Shown piece by piece: positions 1-10,684 of a DNA stretch of 64,000 nucleotides (positions are counted from its first letter, which is position 1; every line of letters begins with the position of its first letter). The translations under genes were made by a program, and so were the position numbers. Below the pieces are notes generated by a model. It worked only from the letters and a program-made list of their open reading frames with translations, searched no databases and was not told the origin of the DNA. The stretch comes from Bacillus methanolicus PB1 (GTDB taxonomy: Bacteria > Bacillota > Bacilli > Bacillales > Cytobacillaceae): the NCBI RefSeq assembly GCF_000262755.1, contig NZ_AFEU01000001.1, forward strand, positions 372,001 to 436,000. Direction: 5' to 3'.

Positions 1-306
1 AAGCATTTTTTTGAATTGGAAGTTCTTCATGTGATACATCGCGTAAACGCTTGTTAATGAGCTGGTTAACAGCAGCATCGTCATCACGAATGTCAGCGGT
101 AATTCAAACATATCTTTAGCTAACGCATGGTCTCCATTAGGAACCTTATCTTTTAATGCAAGATAGGTCGCGAAGAGAGACGCAAAGAGCACTGTCTCTC
201 CTCCTAAGAAAAACCAGAAACCTAAAAATTTATTTTTTCCTTCGAGGGTAGCCCTTTCAGGCGAAGCAGGCCACGTTTCAACTGTAAATTTTTCTTCAGC
301 TTGCAT
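1..306 (-). CDS. ctaE: Cytochrome c oxidase subunit III, 5' part only
   Basis: The first 102 codons are in the window and the rest lies beyond base 1. The translation begins MQAEEKFTVETW and contains GGETVLFASLF and two membrane segments, as in the short subunit III of caa3-type oxidases. Subunit III is an integral membrane subunit that stabilises the catalytic core and carries no metal. The ATG shares its A with the ctaD stop (TAATG), so translation is probably coupled to ctaD. It is the last oxidase gene visible in the ctaBCDE order. Confidence 0.93.
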   Translation of the reverse strand, partial: MQAEEKFTVETWPASPERATLEGKNKFLGFWFFLGGETVLFASLFATYLALKDKVPNGDHALAKDMFELPLTFVMTMLLLTSSLTSVYAMYHMKNFQFKKML

Positions 307-2174
307 TATGCCTTAACCCCCTTCTTATTATCATCAATTAAATCTTCTTTATGAATATGGAAACCATGATCATCTTTAATTGATCGGAACGCCATAGATC
401 CAAACGTAACGGCCAAGCCAATAATAAACACTGGTAGTCCCCATGAATAATCAGCACGGTACATTGCTCCAAAAGCGGCAATAAATAAACCGAGCGAAAT
501 CATAAATGGAACAAAGGATGAGTTTGGCATATGAATATCTCCAAGCGGTTCAGCCGGAACCATGCCTTTTTTCCCTTCCATTTTTTCCAGCCAATAAGCA
601 TCCAAACCGCGAACAAGCGGCAATTGTTTAAAGTTATAAAATGGCGGTGGAGAAGGGATCGCCCATTCTAATGTACGTCCGTCTTCCCAAGGATCATTGC
701 CGACTTTTTGCTTTTTAACACTTGAAATAACGATGTTCAATAGCAATACGATAACTGCTGCAGCCATCAACAAGGCTCCGATTGTACTGATAAAGTTCCC
801 TGTGTCCAATCCTTGTCCAGGCAAGAACGTGAAGACGCGGCGAGGCATTCCCATTAATCCAAGGAAATGCTGGACAAAGAATGTTAAATGGAAACCGGTA
901 AAAAATAAGACAAATGTTATTTTTCCTAAGAACTCATTTAACATCTTGCCGAACATTTTAGGCCAATAAAAATGTGCTCCGGCAAATAATCCGAATACAA
1001 CACCGCCGACAATTACATAGTGGAAGTGGGCAACAACAAAGTAAGTGTCGTGATACTGGTAGTCAGCAGCAGCTGAAGCTAACATAACTCCTGTTACCCC
1101 GCCCATAACGAATGATGGAATAAATCCAACAGCCCATAACATTGGGGTTGTAAATTTAATGCTTCCGCCCCACATCGTGAATAACCAGTTAAAAATCTTA
1201 ATACCTGTAGGAACGGCAATGGCCATCGTTGCAACAGCGAAGATTGCATTGGCAATCGGCCCCATTCCTGTTGTAAACATATGATGGGCCCAAACCATAA
1301 ATCCTAAAAACCCGATTAAAACAAGCGCAAAAACCATTGACGAATAACCGAATAATCGTTTTCTCGAAAACGTAGAAATGACTTCAGAGAAAATACCGAA
1401 TGCAGGCAATATCAAAATGTAAACTTCAGGATGCCCGAAAATCCAGAAGAAATGTTCATAGATAATCGAATTCCCACCTGCAGCCGAGTCAAAGAAGTTG
1501 GAACCGAACAGACGGTCAAACATTAATAAGAAAATTCCGATAGTTAACGGCGGAAATGCAAATAAGATTAAGGCAGACGCGACAAATGACGCCCAGGTAA
1601 ACAGCGGCATCCGCATATAAGTCATACCCGGTGCACGCATATTGATAATGGTAACAAGGAAGTTAATTCCTCCCATTAAGGTACCAAAACCTGAAATCTG
1701 CAAACCTAAAGTATAGAAATCGATTCCGTGTCCTTCAGATGCAAGTGACAAAGAAGCATATGAAGTCCATCCGGCATCAGGAGCTCCTCCCAGGAACCAT
1801 GAAAGGTTTAAGAAAAGCCCTCCAAAAAGAAACAGCCAAAAACCCAACGCGTTAATAAATGGGAACGCAACATCGCGGGCCCCGATTTGTAAAGGCATGA
1901 TCGCGTTAATAAAAGCAAATACGAGCGGCATAGCTGCCAAGAAAATCATTGTTGTACCGTGCATGGTCATAATTTCATTAAATAATCCTGCATTTACAAA
2001 GTCATTATTCGGCACTGCAAGCTGAATACGGATAAACAATGCTTCAAGACCGCCGAGCAGAAAGAAAAATCCACCAGCTATTAGATAAAGGATTGCAATT
2101 TTCTTATGGTCGACAGTTGTCAGGTAGTCCCATAAGACTGCTCCGAATCCTCTTTTCTGAGCATAGGTACTCAC
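306..2174 (-). CDS. ctaD: Cytochrome caa3 oxidase subunit I
   Basis: This is the 622-residue catalytic subunit of the heme-copper terminal oxidase, which reduces O2 to water and pumps protons across the cytoplasmic membrane. About 14 membrane helices are evident. Metal ligands visible are H72 and H385 (heme a), H383 (heme a3), and H248, H297 and H298 (CuB). Y252, four residues after H248, is the cross-linked tyrosine in GHPEVY. A good ribosome site (GAGGGAGG) precedes the ATG. It lies 30 bp after ctaC and overlaps ctaE by one base, so the three form one operon. The length matches the Bacillus caa3 enzyme. Confidence 0.98.
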   Translation of the reverse strand: MSTYAQKRGFGAVLWDYLTTVDHKKIAILYLIAGGFFFLLGGLEALFIRIQLAVPNNDFVNAGLFNEIMTMHGTTMIFLAAMPLVFAFINAIMPLQIGARDVAFPFINALGFWLFLFGGLFLNLSWFLGGAPDAGWTSYASLSLASEGHGIDFYTLGLQISGFGTLMGGINFLVTIINMRAPGMTYMRMPLFTWASFVASALILFAFPPLTIGIFLLMFDRLFGSNFFDSAAGGNSIIYEHFFWIFGHPEVYILILPAFGIFSEVISTFSRKRLFGYSSMVFALVLIGFLGFMVWAHHMFTTGMGPIANAIFAVATMAIAVPTGIKIFNWLFTMWGGSIKFTTPMLWAVGFIPSFVMGGVTGVMLASAAADYQYHDTYFVVAHFHYVIVGGVVFGLFAGAHFYWPKMFGKMLNEFLGKITFVLFFTGFHLTFFVQHFLGLMGMPRRVFTFLPGQGLDTGNFISTIGALLMAAAVIVLLLNIVISSVKKQKVGNDPWEDGRTLEWAIPSPPPFYNFKQLPLVRGLDAYWLEKMEGKKGMVPAEPLGDIHMPNSSFVPFMISLGLFIAAFGAMYRADYSWGLPVFIIGLAVTFGSMAFRSIKDDHGFHIHKEDLIDDNKKGVKA

Positions 2175-2204
2175 AGTTTTACCTCCCTCTTAAACTAATC
2201 CCCA

Positions 2205-3275
2205 TTAGTCCTGTACTTTCAAATTCATTAAGTATTCTGCAAGAGCATCAATTTGATGATCAGTTAACTGGCCGTATGTACCAGTCATTTTGTTTCCGGG
2301 CTTGTAAGCCTCAGGATCTTTTATCCAATTTCTTAATTCTTCTTTATTATGTTCGAGTACTCCCGCTATACGTGAACGTTCACCGAAGTTGGTCAAGTTT
2401 GGAGCCTGACGGGCCGCCTCGGGTGTCGTATTAGCCGGAGTTACAGCGTGACATCCTATACAGCTTTTGTTAAAGATTTCCTGACCTTCTCTAGCTAAGT
2501 CTGTCTGTGCTTTTTCAGGCTCTTTTACAGACTGCATATCTTTCACCCATTTATCAAATTCTTCACGGGAAACAGCTTTTACCTTAAAGTCCATCAGAGC
2601 ATGCGAAGGTCCGCAGAGTTCGGCACATTTTCCATAAAATAAGTTGCCTGCTTCGTTTGATTTTTCAGGATCGAACTCTAACCAAAACTTATTGATGTTT
2701 TCTGTGTTATTGTCCAATTTACCTCCAACAGCGGGAATCCAGAAAGAGTGCTTAACATCTGAAGATTTTAGATTAAAGTAAACTCTTTCACCGGTAGGAA
2801 CAACTAAATCTTGGCTAGTAATGATTCCTTCGTTTGGATATTCAAATTCCCACCAGTATAAATTTGCACGGACGTTAACAACGAGTACATCCGTTTTGCC
2901 TTCCTTATTCTTTTTCTCCATTGGCGATACATCTGCAAAATTAAATGTTGCAGCAACCGTTGGAACTGCAAGGATAAGAAGCAAGATAATCGGAATAACA
3001 GTCCAAATAATTTCAAGTTTATGGCTTCCCTCAACTTGTTTTGGTATTCTGTCATCTTTACGACGGAAGCGGATCAATACGATAACGAAAATCACTGTTA
3101 CAACGAGAATGACCCCTACCATAATTGATGTGGCTAGGATCATCAAATTAAATTGCGTTTTCGCAACTTCTCCGGCAGGCTTTAGTGCTGATAAATACGG
3201 TTCACCACAGCCGGCCAGAACGAGCGCCATTATTGCAAATATTGTCAACAGGCGCCATTTTGCAAGCCTTTTCAT
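2205..3275 (-). CDS. ctaC: Cytochrome caa3 oxidase subunit II with fused cytochrome c
   Basis: This lipoprotein subunit receives electrons from cytochrome c. An N-terminal signal ends in the lipobox LAGC (Cys23), followed by two membrane helices. The extracytoplasmic cupredoxin domain carries CuA ligands H176, C217, E219, C221, H225 and M228. A C-terminal cytochrome c domain has the heme motif C272-IG-C275-H276. That fusion defines the caa3 subtype as opposed to quinol oxidases of the aa3 type. It is upstream of ctaD and downstream of ctaB on the same strand. The ribosome site is somewhat distant (AGAGGGG, about 12 nt). Confidence 0.97.
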   Translation of the reverse strand: MKRLAKWRLLTIFAIMALVLAGCGEPYLSALKPAGEVAKTQFNLMILATSIMVGVILVVTVIFVIVLIRFRRKDDRIPKQVEGSHKLEIIWTVIPIILLLILAVPTVAATFNFADVSPMEKKNKEGKTDVLVVNVRANLYWWEFEYPNEGIITSQDLVVPTGERVYFNLKSSDVKHSFWIPAVGGKLDNNTENINKFWLEFDPEKSNEAGNLFYGKCAELCGPSHALMDFKVKAVSREEFDKWVKDMQSVKEPEKAQTDLAREGQEIFNKSCIGCHAVTPANTTPEAARQAPNLTNFGERSRIAGVLEHNKEELRNWIKDPEAYKPGNKMTGTYGQLTDHQIDALAEYLMNLKVQD

Positions 3276-3391
3276 AGCTTAATCAAACCCCTCTTTCGTG
3301 AAAAATTTCTTTTGAAATGTTTGATCAAATAATATATGGAAAAATTCTCTCCAGTAAAAATTATACAGAAAGAATTTCCTCACAAAACAAT

Positions 3392-4330
3392 TTATATGAG
3401 TGTGACTATTACCATAGCTACAAACATAATAGTTAAATATTGGAGCGAGTATACAAACATTGAAGTTGCCCATTTTACATCATCTTTTTTCTTATACCCG
3501 AAAATTCCTAATGCAAGCCAGCAAATATTCAAAGCTGTTGCGACAATTAAAAACGGGATTCCAAGTGATGTCAGTAAGAACGGCAACGGCAATAGTGCAG
3601 CAACCCACAACATAATATGTTTTTTCGCAACATCAAAGCCTCTGACAACAGGCAGCATTGGAATTCCAGCAGCTCTGTATTCTTCTACTCTTCTCATCGC
3701 GAGCGCATAAAAATGCGGCGGCTGCCAGAAAAACATAATCAAAAACAAATACCAAGCAACAGGATCAAGGTTCGCATCGATTGCCGCCCAGCCGATCAAG
3801 GGCGGAATCGCACCTGAAATGCTGCCAATAACCGTGTTTGATACATATTGTCGTTTAGACCATATCGTGTATAAATACACATAACTGAATACACCTATCA
3901 AACCAATAACAGCTGCAGTTAATGTTGTCATTAACAAAAATATTGTCCCGAAACTGATAAGTAAAACTCCGAGAAAAACGACCTTTGCCGGAGCAATCTT
4001 TCCTGTTACGGTCGGTCTTCCCTTCGTTCGTTCCATCAAATGATCAATATCGCGGTCGATATAGTTATTAATGGCACAGGAACCGGCGATAATTAGCAAG
4101 GAACCAATCAGCGTAAACAGAACAAGATCAAGATTGTTTAAAAAACTTTGGTTCGTAAAATAAAGAGCAAGCCATAGACCAGTAAAGGTCGTGATCATGC
4201 TAGAATTAACAATACCAATTTTAATTAAAGAAAGAAAATCCCTCCAAGCAGTTGTTTCAGGGATATCAGGTTCCAGGCTTCGCTCGCTGGGATCAATCGC
4301 AGCTTCGCGAAAAGCCTTTGGGTCAGTCAT
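3392..4330 (-). CDS. ctaB: Protoheme IX farnesyltransferase (heme O synthase)
   Basis: The protein transfers a farnesyl group to protoheme to make heme O, the precursor of heme A for the adjacent oxidase. It belongs to the UbiA prenyltransferase family. The first Asp-rich motif is [15 protein letters not shown] around residues 87-101, the second lies in the region after YVSNTVIGS, and about nine membrane helices are predicted. The 312 residues are normal for the family. A ribosome site (AGGAGG) precedes ATG. It is the first gene of the minus-strand ctaBCDE cluster and faces ctaA across a 620-bp shared upstream region. Confidence 0.97.
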   Translation of the reverse strand: MTDPKAFREAAIDPSERSLEPDIPETTAWRDFLSLIKIGIVNSSMITTFTGLWLALYFTNQSFLNNLDLVLFTLIGSLLIIAGSCAINNYIDRDIDHLMERTKGRPTVTGKIAPAKVVFLGVLLISFGTIFLLMTTLTAAVIGLIGVFSYVYLYTIWSKRQYVSNTVIGSISGAIPPLIGWAAIDANLDPVAWYLFLIMFFWQPPHFYALAMRRVEEYRAAGIPMLPVVRGFDVAKKHIMLWVAALLPLPFLLTSLGIPFLIVATALNICWLALGIFGYKKKDDVKWATSMFVYSLQYLTIMFVAMVIVTLI

Positions 4331-4950
4331 AACTTTTCCTCCTTTTCCCGCATTGCAAATATAGCTTTATATTAGGTACTACCCATACTATAAAAGATTT
4401 TTATGCTTATTGCTATATTTCCAATAAAAACTTGGGAAATTGAAAACAACTTCAGAAAAAAAATAATGTTGTTTTCAGTATTATTAACGTAAAAATATTG
4501 TTAAATATTTGTATAGAATGTCACTCAATGTATATTAAATCATATTTTTGTAGTTTTATGTGAATATTTTTTGAATAAATTATGGCTAAATTGTGTCAAA
4601 CTTCTGTTTCGATTGTTAAAAATGTCATTTTTCCACCATAATTAAAGAAAAAAAAATACGGCCGCTTCTGTTCGAATATGTACTTTTACATCCCAAGTGT
4701 CGGGAGTTTGAGAAAAGGTAAACTGCCCACAGATTCCCCTCTTTTAATATTACTAACAAACTCTCTTTCAATTTTCAACCGTTTTTACTATAATTACAAT
4801 GATATTTGAAGCAAATACAGTTGTAAAAAATGATTTATTATGTACTATCTGAAAAGTGTATGCTACTATCATTCTGATTACAAAAATATTGAATAAATGG
4901 CTATAATGAAAAATGCACGTACTTATTATAGGTAAGAAGGTGGAAATGCA
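4331..4950. other. Divergent ctaB/ctaA control region
   Basis: This 620-bp AT-rich gap holds no gene that I can support. It must contain both divergent promoters. A 10-bp perfect inverted repeat (TGAAAACAAC/GTTGTTTTCA) lies at 4441-4477. Around 4557-4583, TGTGAAT-like and TTGAAT-like words resemble ResD boxes. ResD control of ctaA/ctaB is known in B. subtilis; assigning these words as ResD sites is inference. Confidence 0.5.
4878..4907 (+). promoter_or_regulatory. Candidate sigma-A promoter of ctaA
   Basis: TTACAA, an 18-bp spacer and a consensus TATAAT (4902-4907) lie about 45 bp before the ctaA GTG. The -10 is perfect and the -35 is weak, which would fit activator dependence. Confidence 0.5.
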
Positions 4951-5931
4951 GTGAGAAAATCCATTAAATGGTTCGCCGTTCTAACAACTGTCGGAATGCT
5001 GCTTATTTTGCTGGGCGGTGCCCTTGTAACAAAAACAGATTCAGGTATGGGGTGCGGGAGATCATGGCCACTCTGCAACGGTGAACTTATTCCGAGTACT
5101 ATTACGATTGAACTAATCATTGAATTTGCACATCGGCTTGTATCTGGAATTGTTGGCATAATGGTGTTGGTACTTTCCATTTGGTCTTGGCGTTCGATCG
5201 GACATATACGAGAGACAAAGTTTCTTTCATTTTTGTCAGTTTTTTTTCTTCTCTTTCAAGGCCTAATTGGAGCGGCAGCTGTAATTTGGGGTCAATCCGA
5301 TTTTGTTCTTGCCCTTCATTTTGGTATATCTCTTGTCTCATTTGCAGCAGTATTTCTGTTAACTTTGCTGATCTTCGAAGTAAATCATAAATTTAATGCT
5401 GAGAATCTTGTACTTGATAACAGAATGAAAAAGCATATGATCGGCATAACAGCATACAGTATCATTGTCGTATACACAGGAGCTTTAGTCAGACATGTTA
5501 ATGCCAGTCTTGTTTGCAGGGATTGGCCGCTTTGCATAAATACATCACTATCATTGCCTGCTAATTTTTATGAATGGGTCCAAATGGGACACAGAGCTGC
5601 AGCAGGAATTATTTTTTTATGGATTGGCTATGTCACCTTGCTAGCTGTTAAAAATTATAAACACCAAAAGGTTGTTTATTGGGGCTGGATTATCTCATTT
5701 ATTCTTGTATCCCTTCAGGCAGCATCCGGGGCACTTGTTGTCTTAACGAGATTAAATCTTTATATAGCACTGGCACACGCTTTCTTTATTTCCTGCTTAT
5801 TTGGTGTCTTAAGTTATTTTATTCTGTTAACTTCAAGAAGCAAAAAGAATGCCCAGGCGAAAAAGAATATGAAGACAGAGCAACAAACAAATGCGGTTTC
5901 CGTTTCTCCGGTTCCGGCCGATATAAAATAA
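4951..5931 (+). CDS. ctaA: Heme A synthase
   Basis: This COX15/CtaA membrane enzyme oxidises the C8 methyl of heme O to the formyl of heme A. Eight membrane helices are expected. The outward loops show the two typical cysteine pairs, GCGRSWPLC (about residues 34-42) and VCRDWPLC (about 187-194), and conserved His residues in AHRLVSG and HRAAAG. The start is GTG with AAGGTGG eight bases upstream. It is transcribed away from ctaB and ends in a hairpin shared with the convergent pycA. The roughly 325-residue length is slightly longer than usual because of a charged tail. Confidence 0.97.
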   Translation: MRKSIKWFAVLTTVGMLLILLGGALVTKTDSGMGCGRSWPLCNGELIPSTITIELIIEFAHRLVSGIVGIMVLVLSIWSWRSIGHIRETKFLSFLSVFFLLFQGLIGAAAVIWGQSDFVLALHFGISLVSFAAVFLLTLLIFEVNHKFNAENLVLDNRMKKHMIGITAYSIIVVYTGALVRHVNASLVCRDWPLCINTSLSLPANFYEWVQMGHRAAAGIIFLWIGYVTLLAVKNYKHQKVVYWGWIISFILVSLQAASGALVVLTRLNLYIALAHAFFISCLFGVLSYFILLTSRSKKNAQAKKNMKTEQQTNAVSVSPVPADIK

Positions 5932-5968
5932 GACCTGTTTCCGCGTGATAGCGGGAACAGGTCTTATT
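5927..5968. terminator. Bidirectional terminator between ctaA and pycA
   Basis: AATAAGACCTGTTYCCGC pairs with its complement across a short loop and is flanked by A- and T-rich runs. It lies between two convergent genes, so it can stop both. Confidence 0.9.
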
Positions 5969-5971
5969 TAT

Positions 5972-8900
5972 TTATGATTTTGCCAGTTCAATTAATAAAT
6001 CTCCGGTTTGAATCGCATCCCCATTGTTGACGAATATATCCTTTACAATTCCGGAAAACGGCGCTTGAACGGTCGTCTCCATTTTCATCGCTTCCGTTAT
6101 TACGAGATGGTCTCCTCTCTCTACTTTCTCTCCTTTATTGACTAGAACTTTGATAACCGTTCCAGGCATCGTAGCGCCGATGTGTGATTCATTCTTAGGA
6201 TCTGCTTTAACCTTAAAAGCTACTGTTGTTTTAATGCTTTCATCTTTAATAATAACTTCTCTTGGCTGACCGTTTAATTCGAAATAGACAACCCTTGTAC
6301 CGTCTGCTTGTGCTTGTCCAATTGAAACAAGCTTAACAATAAGTGTTTTACCTGTTTCAATTTCAACTTCAATTTCCTCACCAAGTCTCATTCCATATAA
6401 GAACGTTGGTGTATCAAGGACAGACACGTCCCCAAACTTTTCAACTGTTTGAATATATTCCAAAAAGACTTTCGGATATAAGGCATAGGCAATTACTTCA
6501 AAGCTTGTAACCGGTCTTCCAATTTCTTTAAATAACTCTTCTTTAAGAGCCTTAAAATCAACATCTTCAAGCAATTCCCCTGGACGGACTGTGATCGGCT
6601 CTTTGCCTTTGAGAATGATTTTCTGAAGTTCTTTCGGAAATCCGCCGTGAGGCTGTCCTAAATACCCTTCAAAAAATTCTACTACTGAGTCTGGAAAATC
6701 CAGAGATTCTCCTCTATTATAAATATCTTCTTCTGTCAGCTCATTTTGCACCATAAATAATGCCATGTCCCCAACCACTTTCGAGGAAGGAGTAACTTTG
6801 ACAATATCTCCGAACATTTGGTTTACTCGCGCATACATTTCTTTCACATGGTCCCATTTGTCCCCGAGCCCTACTGCTTTTGCTTGCTGCTGCAAATTGC
6901 TGTATTGTCCTCCAGGCATTTCATGCTGATAAACTTCTGTATGCGGAGACATCATCCCGCTTTCAAAGTCATGATAATATTTTCGTACATCTTCCCAGTA
7001 ATTGGAAAGCTGTTCGAGTGCTTCTATTTTAACGTTCGGTTTTCTTTCGGTACCTTCTAATGCGTAATAAAGAGTATTTGCACTAGGCTGAGATGTTAAA
7101 CCGGCCATGGAACTTAAAGCAACATCGACAATATCAACCCCCGCTTCAATTGCTTTCGCATACATATAAATTCCGTTTCCGCTTGTATCATGAGTATGAA
7201 GATGGATCGGAATGCTTACAGCTTCTTTTAATTCCGATATTAAGCGATAAGCTGCCTGAGGTTTTAAAAGTCCCGCCATATCTTTAATTCCCAAAATATG
7301 TGCGCCTTGTTTTTCCAGTTCAACTGCTAATTCTTTATAATAATTCAAATCATACTTTGTTCTTGTCGGGTCTGTTATATCCCCTGTATAACAAATTGCC
7401 GCTTCAGCAATTTTTCCAGTCTGCCTTACTGCATCAATGGCTACTTCCATACCTTTAACCCAGTTCAAGCTATCAAAAATTCGGAATACATCGATCCCGG
7501 CATATGCAGATTTCTCTACAAATTCCCTAATTACATTATCAGGATAGTTTTTATAGCCAACTGCATTTGAAGCCCTTAATAACATCTGTAAAAGAACGTT
7601 TGGAATTTGCTCTCTTAGTTTTATCAGCCTTTCCCACGGATCCTCCTTCAAGAACCGATAGGCGACGTCAAATGTAGCCCCTCCCCACATTTCGAATGAG
7701 AAAAGTTCAGGCAATAATTTTGCAGTAGGCTCTGCGATATGGCTTATATCTGTTGTTCTGATTCTAGTTGCTAATAAAGATTGATGAGCATCACGAAATG
7801 TCGTATCAGTCAGCAGAACCTCTTTTTGTTCTTTCACCCATTTGACTAAACCGTCCGCACCATGTTCATTAAGTATTTGTTTCGTACCATTTTTGTATTC
7901 TGTACTATATTTGAGCTTAGGAATTCTCGGCTTATCGAATACCGGCCTTTTCCTTTTTTCAATGCCTGGGAACCCGTTTACTGTTACATTACCGATGTAA
8001 GTCAACATTTTTGTCCCCCGGTCTTTGCTCTTAGAGAACAAGAAAAGCTCCGGTGTTGTGTCGATAAACGAAGTATCGTATTGTCCGGTACGGAATTTTT
8101 CATGTTTCACAACATTTTCGAGAAAAGGAATATTTGTTTTTATTCCGCGAATTCTAAATTCTCTTAAGTTTCGGACCATTTTTGCCGCCGCTTTTTCAAA
8201 TGTCATAGCATGAGTCGATAGTTTTACAAGCAATGAGTCATAGTATGGCGTAATAACTGCACCCTGAAACCCGTTTCCTGCATCAAGGCGGACACCAAAA
8301 CCGCCGCCTGATCGGTAAGCCATGATTTTTCCGGTATCAGGCATAAAGTTATTAAGCGGATCTTCTGTTGTAACACGAGCTTGAATTGCATAACCATTAA
8401 TGTGAATATCTTTTTGTTCCGGAATTCCTATTTTATCTCCGTGCAACTCATGTCCTTCCGCAACTAGAATTTGTGTTTGGACAATATCGACTCCAGTAAC
8501 CATTTCGGTAATTGTATGTTCAACTTGGATGCGCGGATTCACTTCAATAAAGTAAAATTCATCACCGGACAATAAGAATTCTACTGTTCCTGCATTTACA
8601 TAATTTACATTTTTCATTAACCTGACGGCAGCTTCACATATTCTTTCCCGTAATTCGTTCGAAATAGAAACACATGGAGCTACTTCGACAACTTTTTGAT
8701 GGCGGCGCTGAACCGAGCAGTCACGTTCATATAAATGAACGATATTTCCATGTTCATCACCGATAATTTGAACTTCAATATGCTTCGGTTTTTCAATAAA
8801 TTTCTCTACATAAACTTGGTCACTGCCAAAAGCGGCCTTTGCCTCGGATTTTGCACGTTCATAAGCCTCTCTAACTTCTTCAAGGCTCCTTACAATTCTC

Positions 8901-9415
8901 ATTCCTCGGCCGCCGCCTCCCAGGGCAGCTTTAATAATAATTGGAAAACCATATGTTTTTCCAAAATGAATCACTTCTTCCAGCCCTTTAACCGGCCCGT
9001 TGCTGCCAGGAATAACAGGGATTTCGGCAAGCTGTGCCTGCTCCCTTGCTTTTACTTTATCTCCAAACATATCAAGATGTTTTGCTTCAGGACCGATAAA
9101 AATGATTCCTTCTTCAGTGCATCGCTTGGCAAACTCGATATTCTCGGAAAGAAATCCATATCCGGGGTGGATCGCATCGGCTCCGCAAGTTTTGGCAATT
9201 TCGATAATCCCCTCTATATCAAGGTAGGCATCTATCGGCTTTTTCCCTTCTCCTACCAAATACGCTTCATCAGCTTTATACCTATGATATGAACCGGAAT
9301 CTTCTTTCGAATAGATGGCTACTGTCCGAATGTTGAGCTCCGTACAAGCTCTGAACACCCGAATGGCGATTTCACCTCTGTTCGCGACTAATACTTTGTT
9401 AATGCGTCTTTTCAT
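5972..9415 (-). CDS. pycA: Pyruvate carboxylase
   Basis: This 1147-residue biotin enzyme makes oxaloacetate from pyruvate, bicarbonate and ATP, refilling the TCA cycle. In order: a biotin carboxylase domain with an ATP-grasp fold (glycine-rich GGGGRGM at about residue 166, and EVNPRIQVEHT), a carboxyltransferase TIM barrel starting near LLTDTTFRDAHQS with metal-binding HLHTHD, and a C-terminal biotinyl domain with EAMKMET, where K1111 is the biotinylated lysine. Length equals other single-chain Bacillus pyruvate carboxylases. The start has AGAGGTG upstream. The 102-bp gap to ftsW includes a possible TTGGTT-17-TACATA promoter. Confidence 0.98.
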   Translation of the reverse strand: MKRRINKVLVANRGEIAIRVFRACTELNIRTVAIYSKEDSGSYHRYKADEAYLVGEGKKPIDAYLDIEGIIEIAKTCGADAIHPGYGFLSENIEFAKRCTEEGIIFIGPEAKHLDMFGDKVKAREQAQLAEIPVIPGSNGPVKGLEEVIHFGKTYGFPIIIKAALGGGGRGMRIVRSLEEVREAYERAKSEAKAAFGSDQVYVEKFIEKPKHIEVQIIGDEHGNIVHLYERDCSVQRRHQKVVEVAPCVSISNELRERICEAAVRLMKNVNYVNAGTVEFLLSGDEFYFIEVNPRIQVEHTITEMVTGVDIVQTQILVAEGHELHGDKIGIPEQKDIHINGYAIQARVTTEDPLNNFMPDTGKIMAYRSGGGFGVRLDAGNGFQGAVITPYYDSLLVKLSTHAMTFEKAAAKMVRNLREFRIRGIKTNIPFLENVVKHEKFRTGQYDTSFIDTTPELFLFSKSKDRGTKMLTYIGNVTVNGFPGIEKRKRPVFDKPRIPKLKYSTEYKNGTKQILNEHGADGLVKWVKEQKEVLLTDTTFRDAHQSLLATRIRTTDISHIAEPTAKLLPELFSFEMWGGATFDVAYRFLKEDPWERLIKLREQIPNVLLQMLLRASNAVGYKNYPDNVIREFVEKSAYAGIDVFRIFDSLNWVKGMEVAIDAVRQTGKIAEAAICYTGDITDPTRTKYDLNYYKELAVELEKQGAHILGIKDMAGLLKPQAAYRLISELKEAVSIPIHLHTHDTSGNGIYMYAKAIEAGVDIVDVALSSMAGLTSQPSANTLYYALEGTERKPNVKIEALEQLSNYWEDVRKYYHDFESGMMSPHTEVYQHEMPGGQYSNLQQQAKAVGLGDKWDHVKEMYARVNQMFGDIVKVTPSSKVVGDMALFMVQNELTEEDIYNRGESLDFPDSVVEFFEGYLGQPHGGFPKELQKIILKGKEPITVRPGELLEDVDFKALKEELFKEIGRPVTSFEVIAYALYPKVFLEYIQTVEKFGDVSVLDTPTFLYGMRLGEEIEVEIETGKTLIVKLVSIGQAQADGTRVVYFELNGQPREVIIKDESIKTTVAFKVKADPKNESHIGATMPGTVIKVLVNKGEKVERGDHLVITEAMKMETTVQAPFSGIVKDIFVNNGDAIQTGDLLIELAKS

Positions 9416-9517
9416 TAGAACACCTCTTCTTTTATGTATTTTTATATTTATTCAAAACCAATTAAGGCACGAAAGCCTGTGGAATTGATTAAAAGCAGAT
9501 TTGATTGTTGTTGTCTT

Positions 9518-10684
9518 TTAAGCAACTATCTTTTTTTCCTTATTCTTTTTAAACTTTCTTTCATAATTCACAAACATAGAAACATTTACTAAAATCCCCA
9601 TCGCAATCGACAACTGCAACAATGACGATCCTCCGTAGCTGATAAAAGGCAGAGGAACACCCGTAAGAGGAATAAAACCAGATATCCCGGCAAGATTAAT
9701 AAAGGATTGGATGCCTATCATGCTTGAGATTCCGATAGCAAGCAAACTGCCAAAAGGGTCTTTGCATTTAAGGCCAATATAAATACCTCTCAAAACAATA
9801 TATCCTAAAGATAGTATAACAAAGCTAACACCCCATACTCCCAGCTCTTCGGCAATGACCGCCATAATAAAATCTGTATGGGATTCCGGCAAATAGCCCA
9901 GCTTTTGAATGCTTTTTCCCAATCCGAGACCATTTATTCCTCCTGAACCAATTGCAAGAAAAGAGTTAGTAAGATGAAATCCTGTGTCAAGTTCATCTTC
10001 AAATGGATTTTTCACGGCTTCAAATCTTTCCAGCTGTTCCTTTGTAAAAAGTTCATCTTTCATGACTAGCGCAACTGGTGATACTACCAATATCCCTATA
10101 AGAATTAGTTTTAAAATATTTTTCCAATTCATACCAGACGATAAAATAATGGATGCCGCGATTAAAAAAATAATAACTGCTGTACCAAAATCTGGTTGAA
10201 TAGCTACTAAAATACAAACGAGGACAAGGTAAACTAACGGGGGTACAACTCCTTTGTTAAATTCATTTATGTATGATTGTTTCTTGGCATAAACTGCAGA
10301 CAAATAAATAATTACAGCTATTTTCGTAAATTCAGACGGCTGCAGGCTCAATTGTCCGATTTTAAACCAGCTTTGAGCGTTGCCTGCGATATGTCCAAAA
10401 ACAAAGAGTGCCCCTAAACCAAATAACGACATCAATACAATAAATCCAAGTATTTTATTGCTTTTCATCGCCTTATAAGGAAACAGGACAACAATCAAAA
10501 ATACGATAAATGCCCCAATCAAAAACAACTTTTGTTTTTGATAAAAAAAGTCACTCGGCAAACCATATCGTTGTACTGCCCAAACCATACTCGCACTATA
10601 AACCATCACTAATCCAAATAAAGATAAAAGTACCATGACAATAATTAAAGAGTAATCATAACATTTTAAAATTTTTTTTAACAT
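9518..10684 (-). CDS. ftsW: Septal peptidoglycan polymerase FtsW
   Basis: This SEDS-family integral membrane glycosyltransferase polymerises lipid II at the division septum. About ten membrane helices are seen. The C-terminal signature GVPLPFISYGGSS is intact, as is GFHLTNSFLAIGSGGINGLGLGKS split across the large outer loop. It has 388 residues, slightly shorter than B. subtilis FtsW. Its place between ylaN and pycA matches the B. subtilis order and favours FtsW over RodA or SpoVE. Confidence 0.93.
   Translation of the reverse strand: MLKKILKCYDYSLIIVMVLLSLFGLVMVYSASMVWAVQRYGLPSDFFYQKQKLFLIGAFIVFLIVVLFPYKAMKSNKILGFIVLMSLFGLGALFVFGHIAGNAQSWFKIGQLSLQPSEFTKIAVIIYLSAVYAKKQSYINEFNKGVVPPLVYLVLVCILVAIQPDFGTAVIIFLIAASIILSSGMNWKNILKLILIGILVVSPVALVMKDELFTKEQLERFEAVKNPFEDELDTGFHLTNSFLAIGSGGINGLGLGKSIQKLGYLPESHTDFIMAVIAEELGVWGVSFVILSLGYIVLRGIYIGLKCKDPFGSLLAIGISSMIGIQSFINLAGISGFIPLTGVPLPFISYGGSSLLQLSIAMGILVNVSMFVNYERKFKKNKEKKIVA

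Noticed and set aside
8735-9292. 185-residue plus-strand open frame inside pycA
   Set aside because: It is antisense to the conserved biotin carboxylase domain, has no ribosome site and shows no protein-like motifs.
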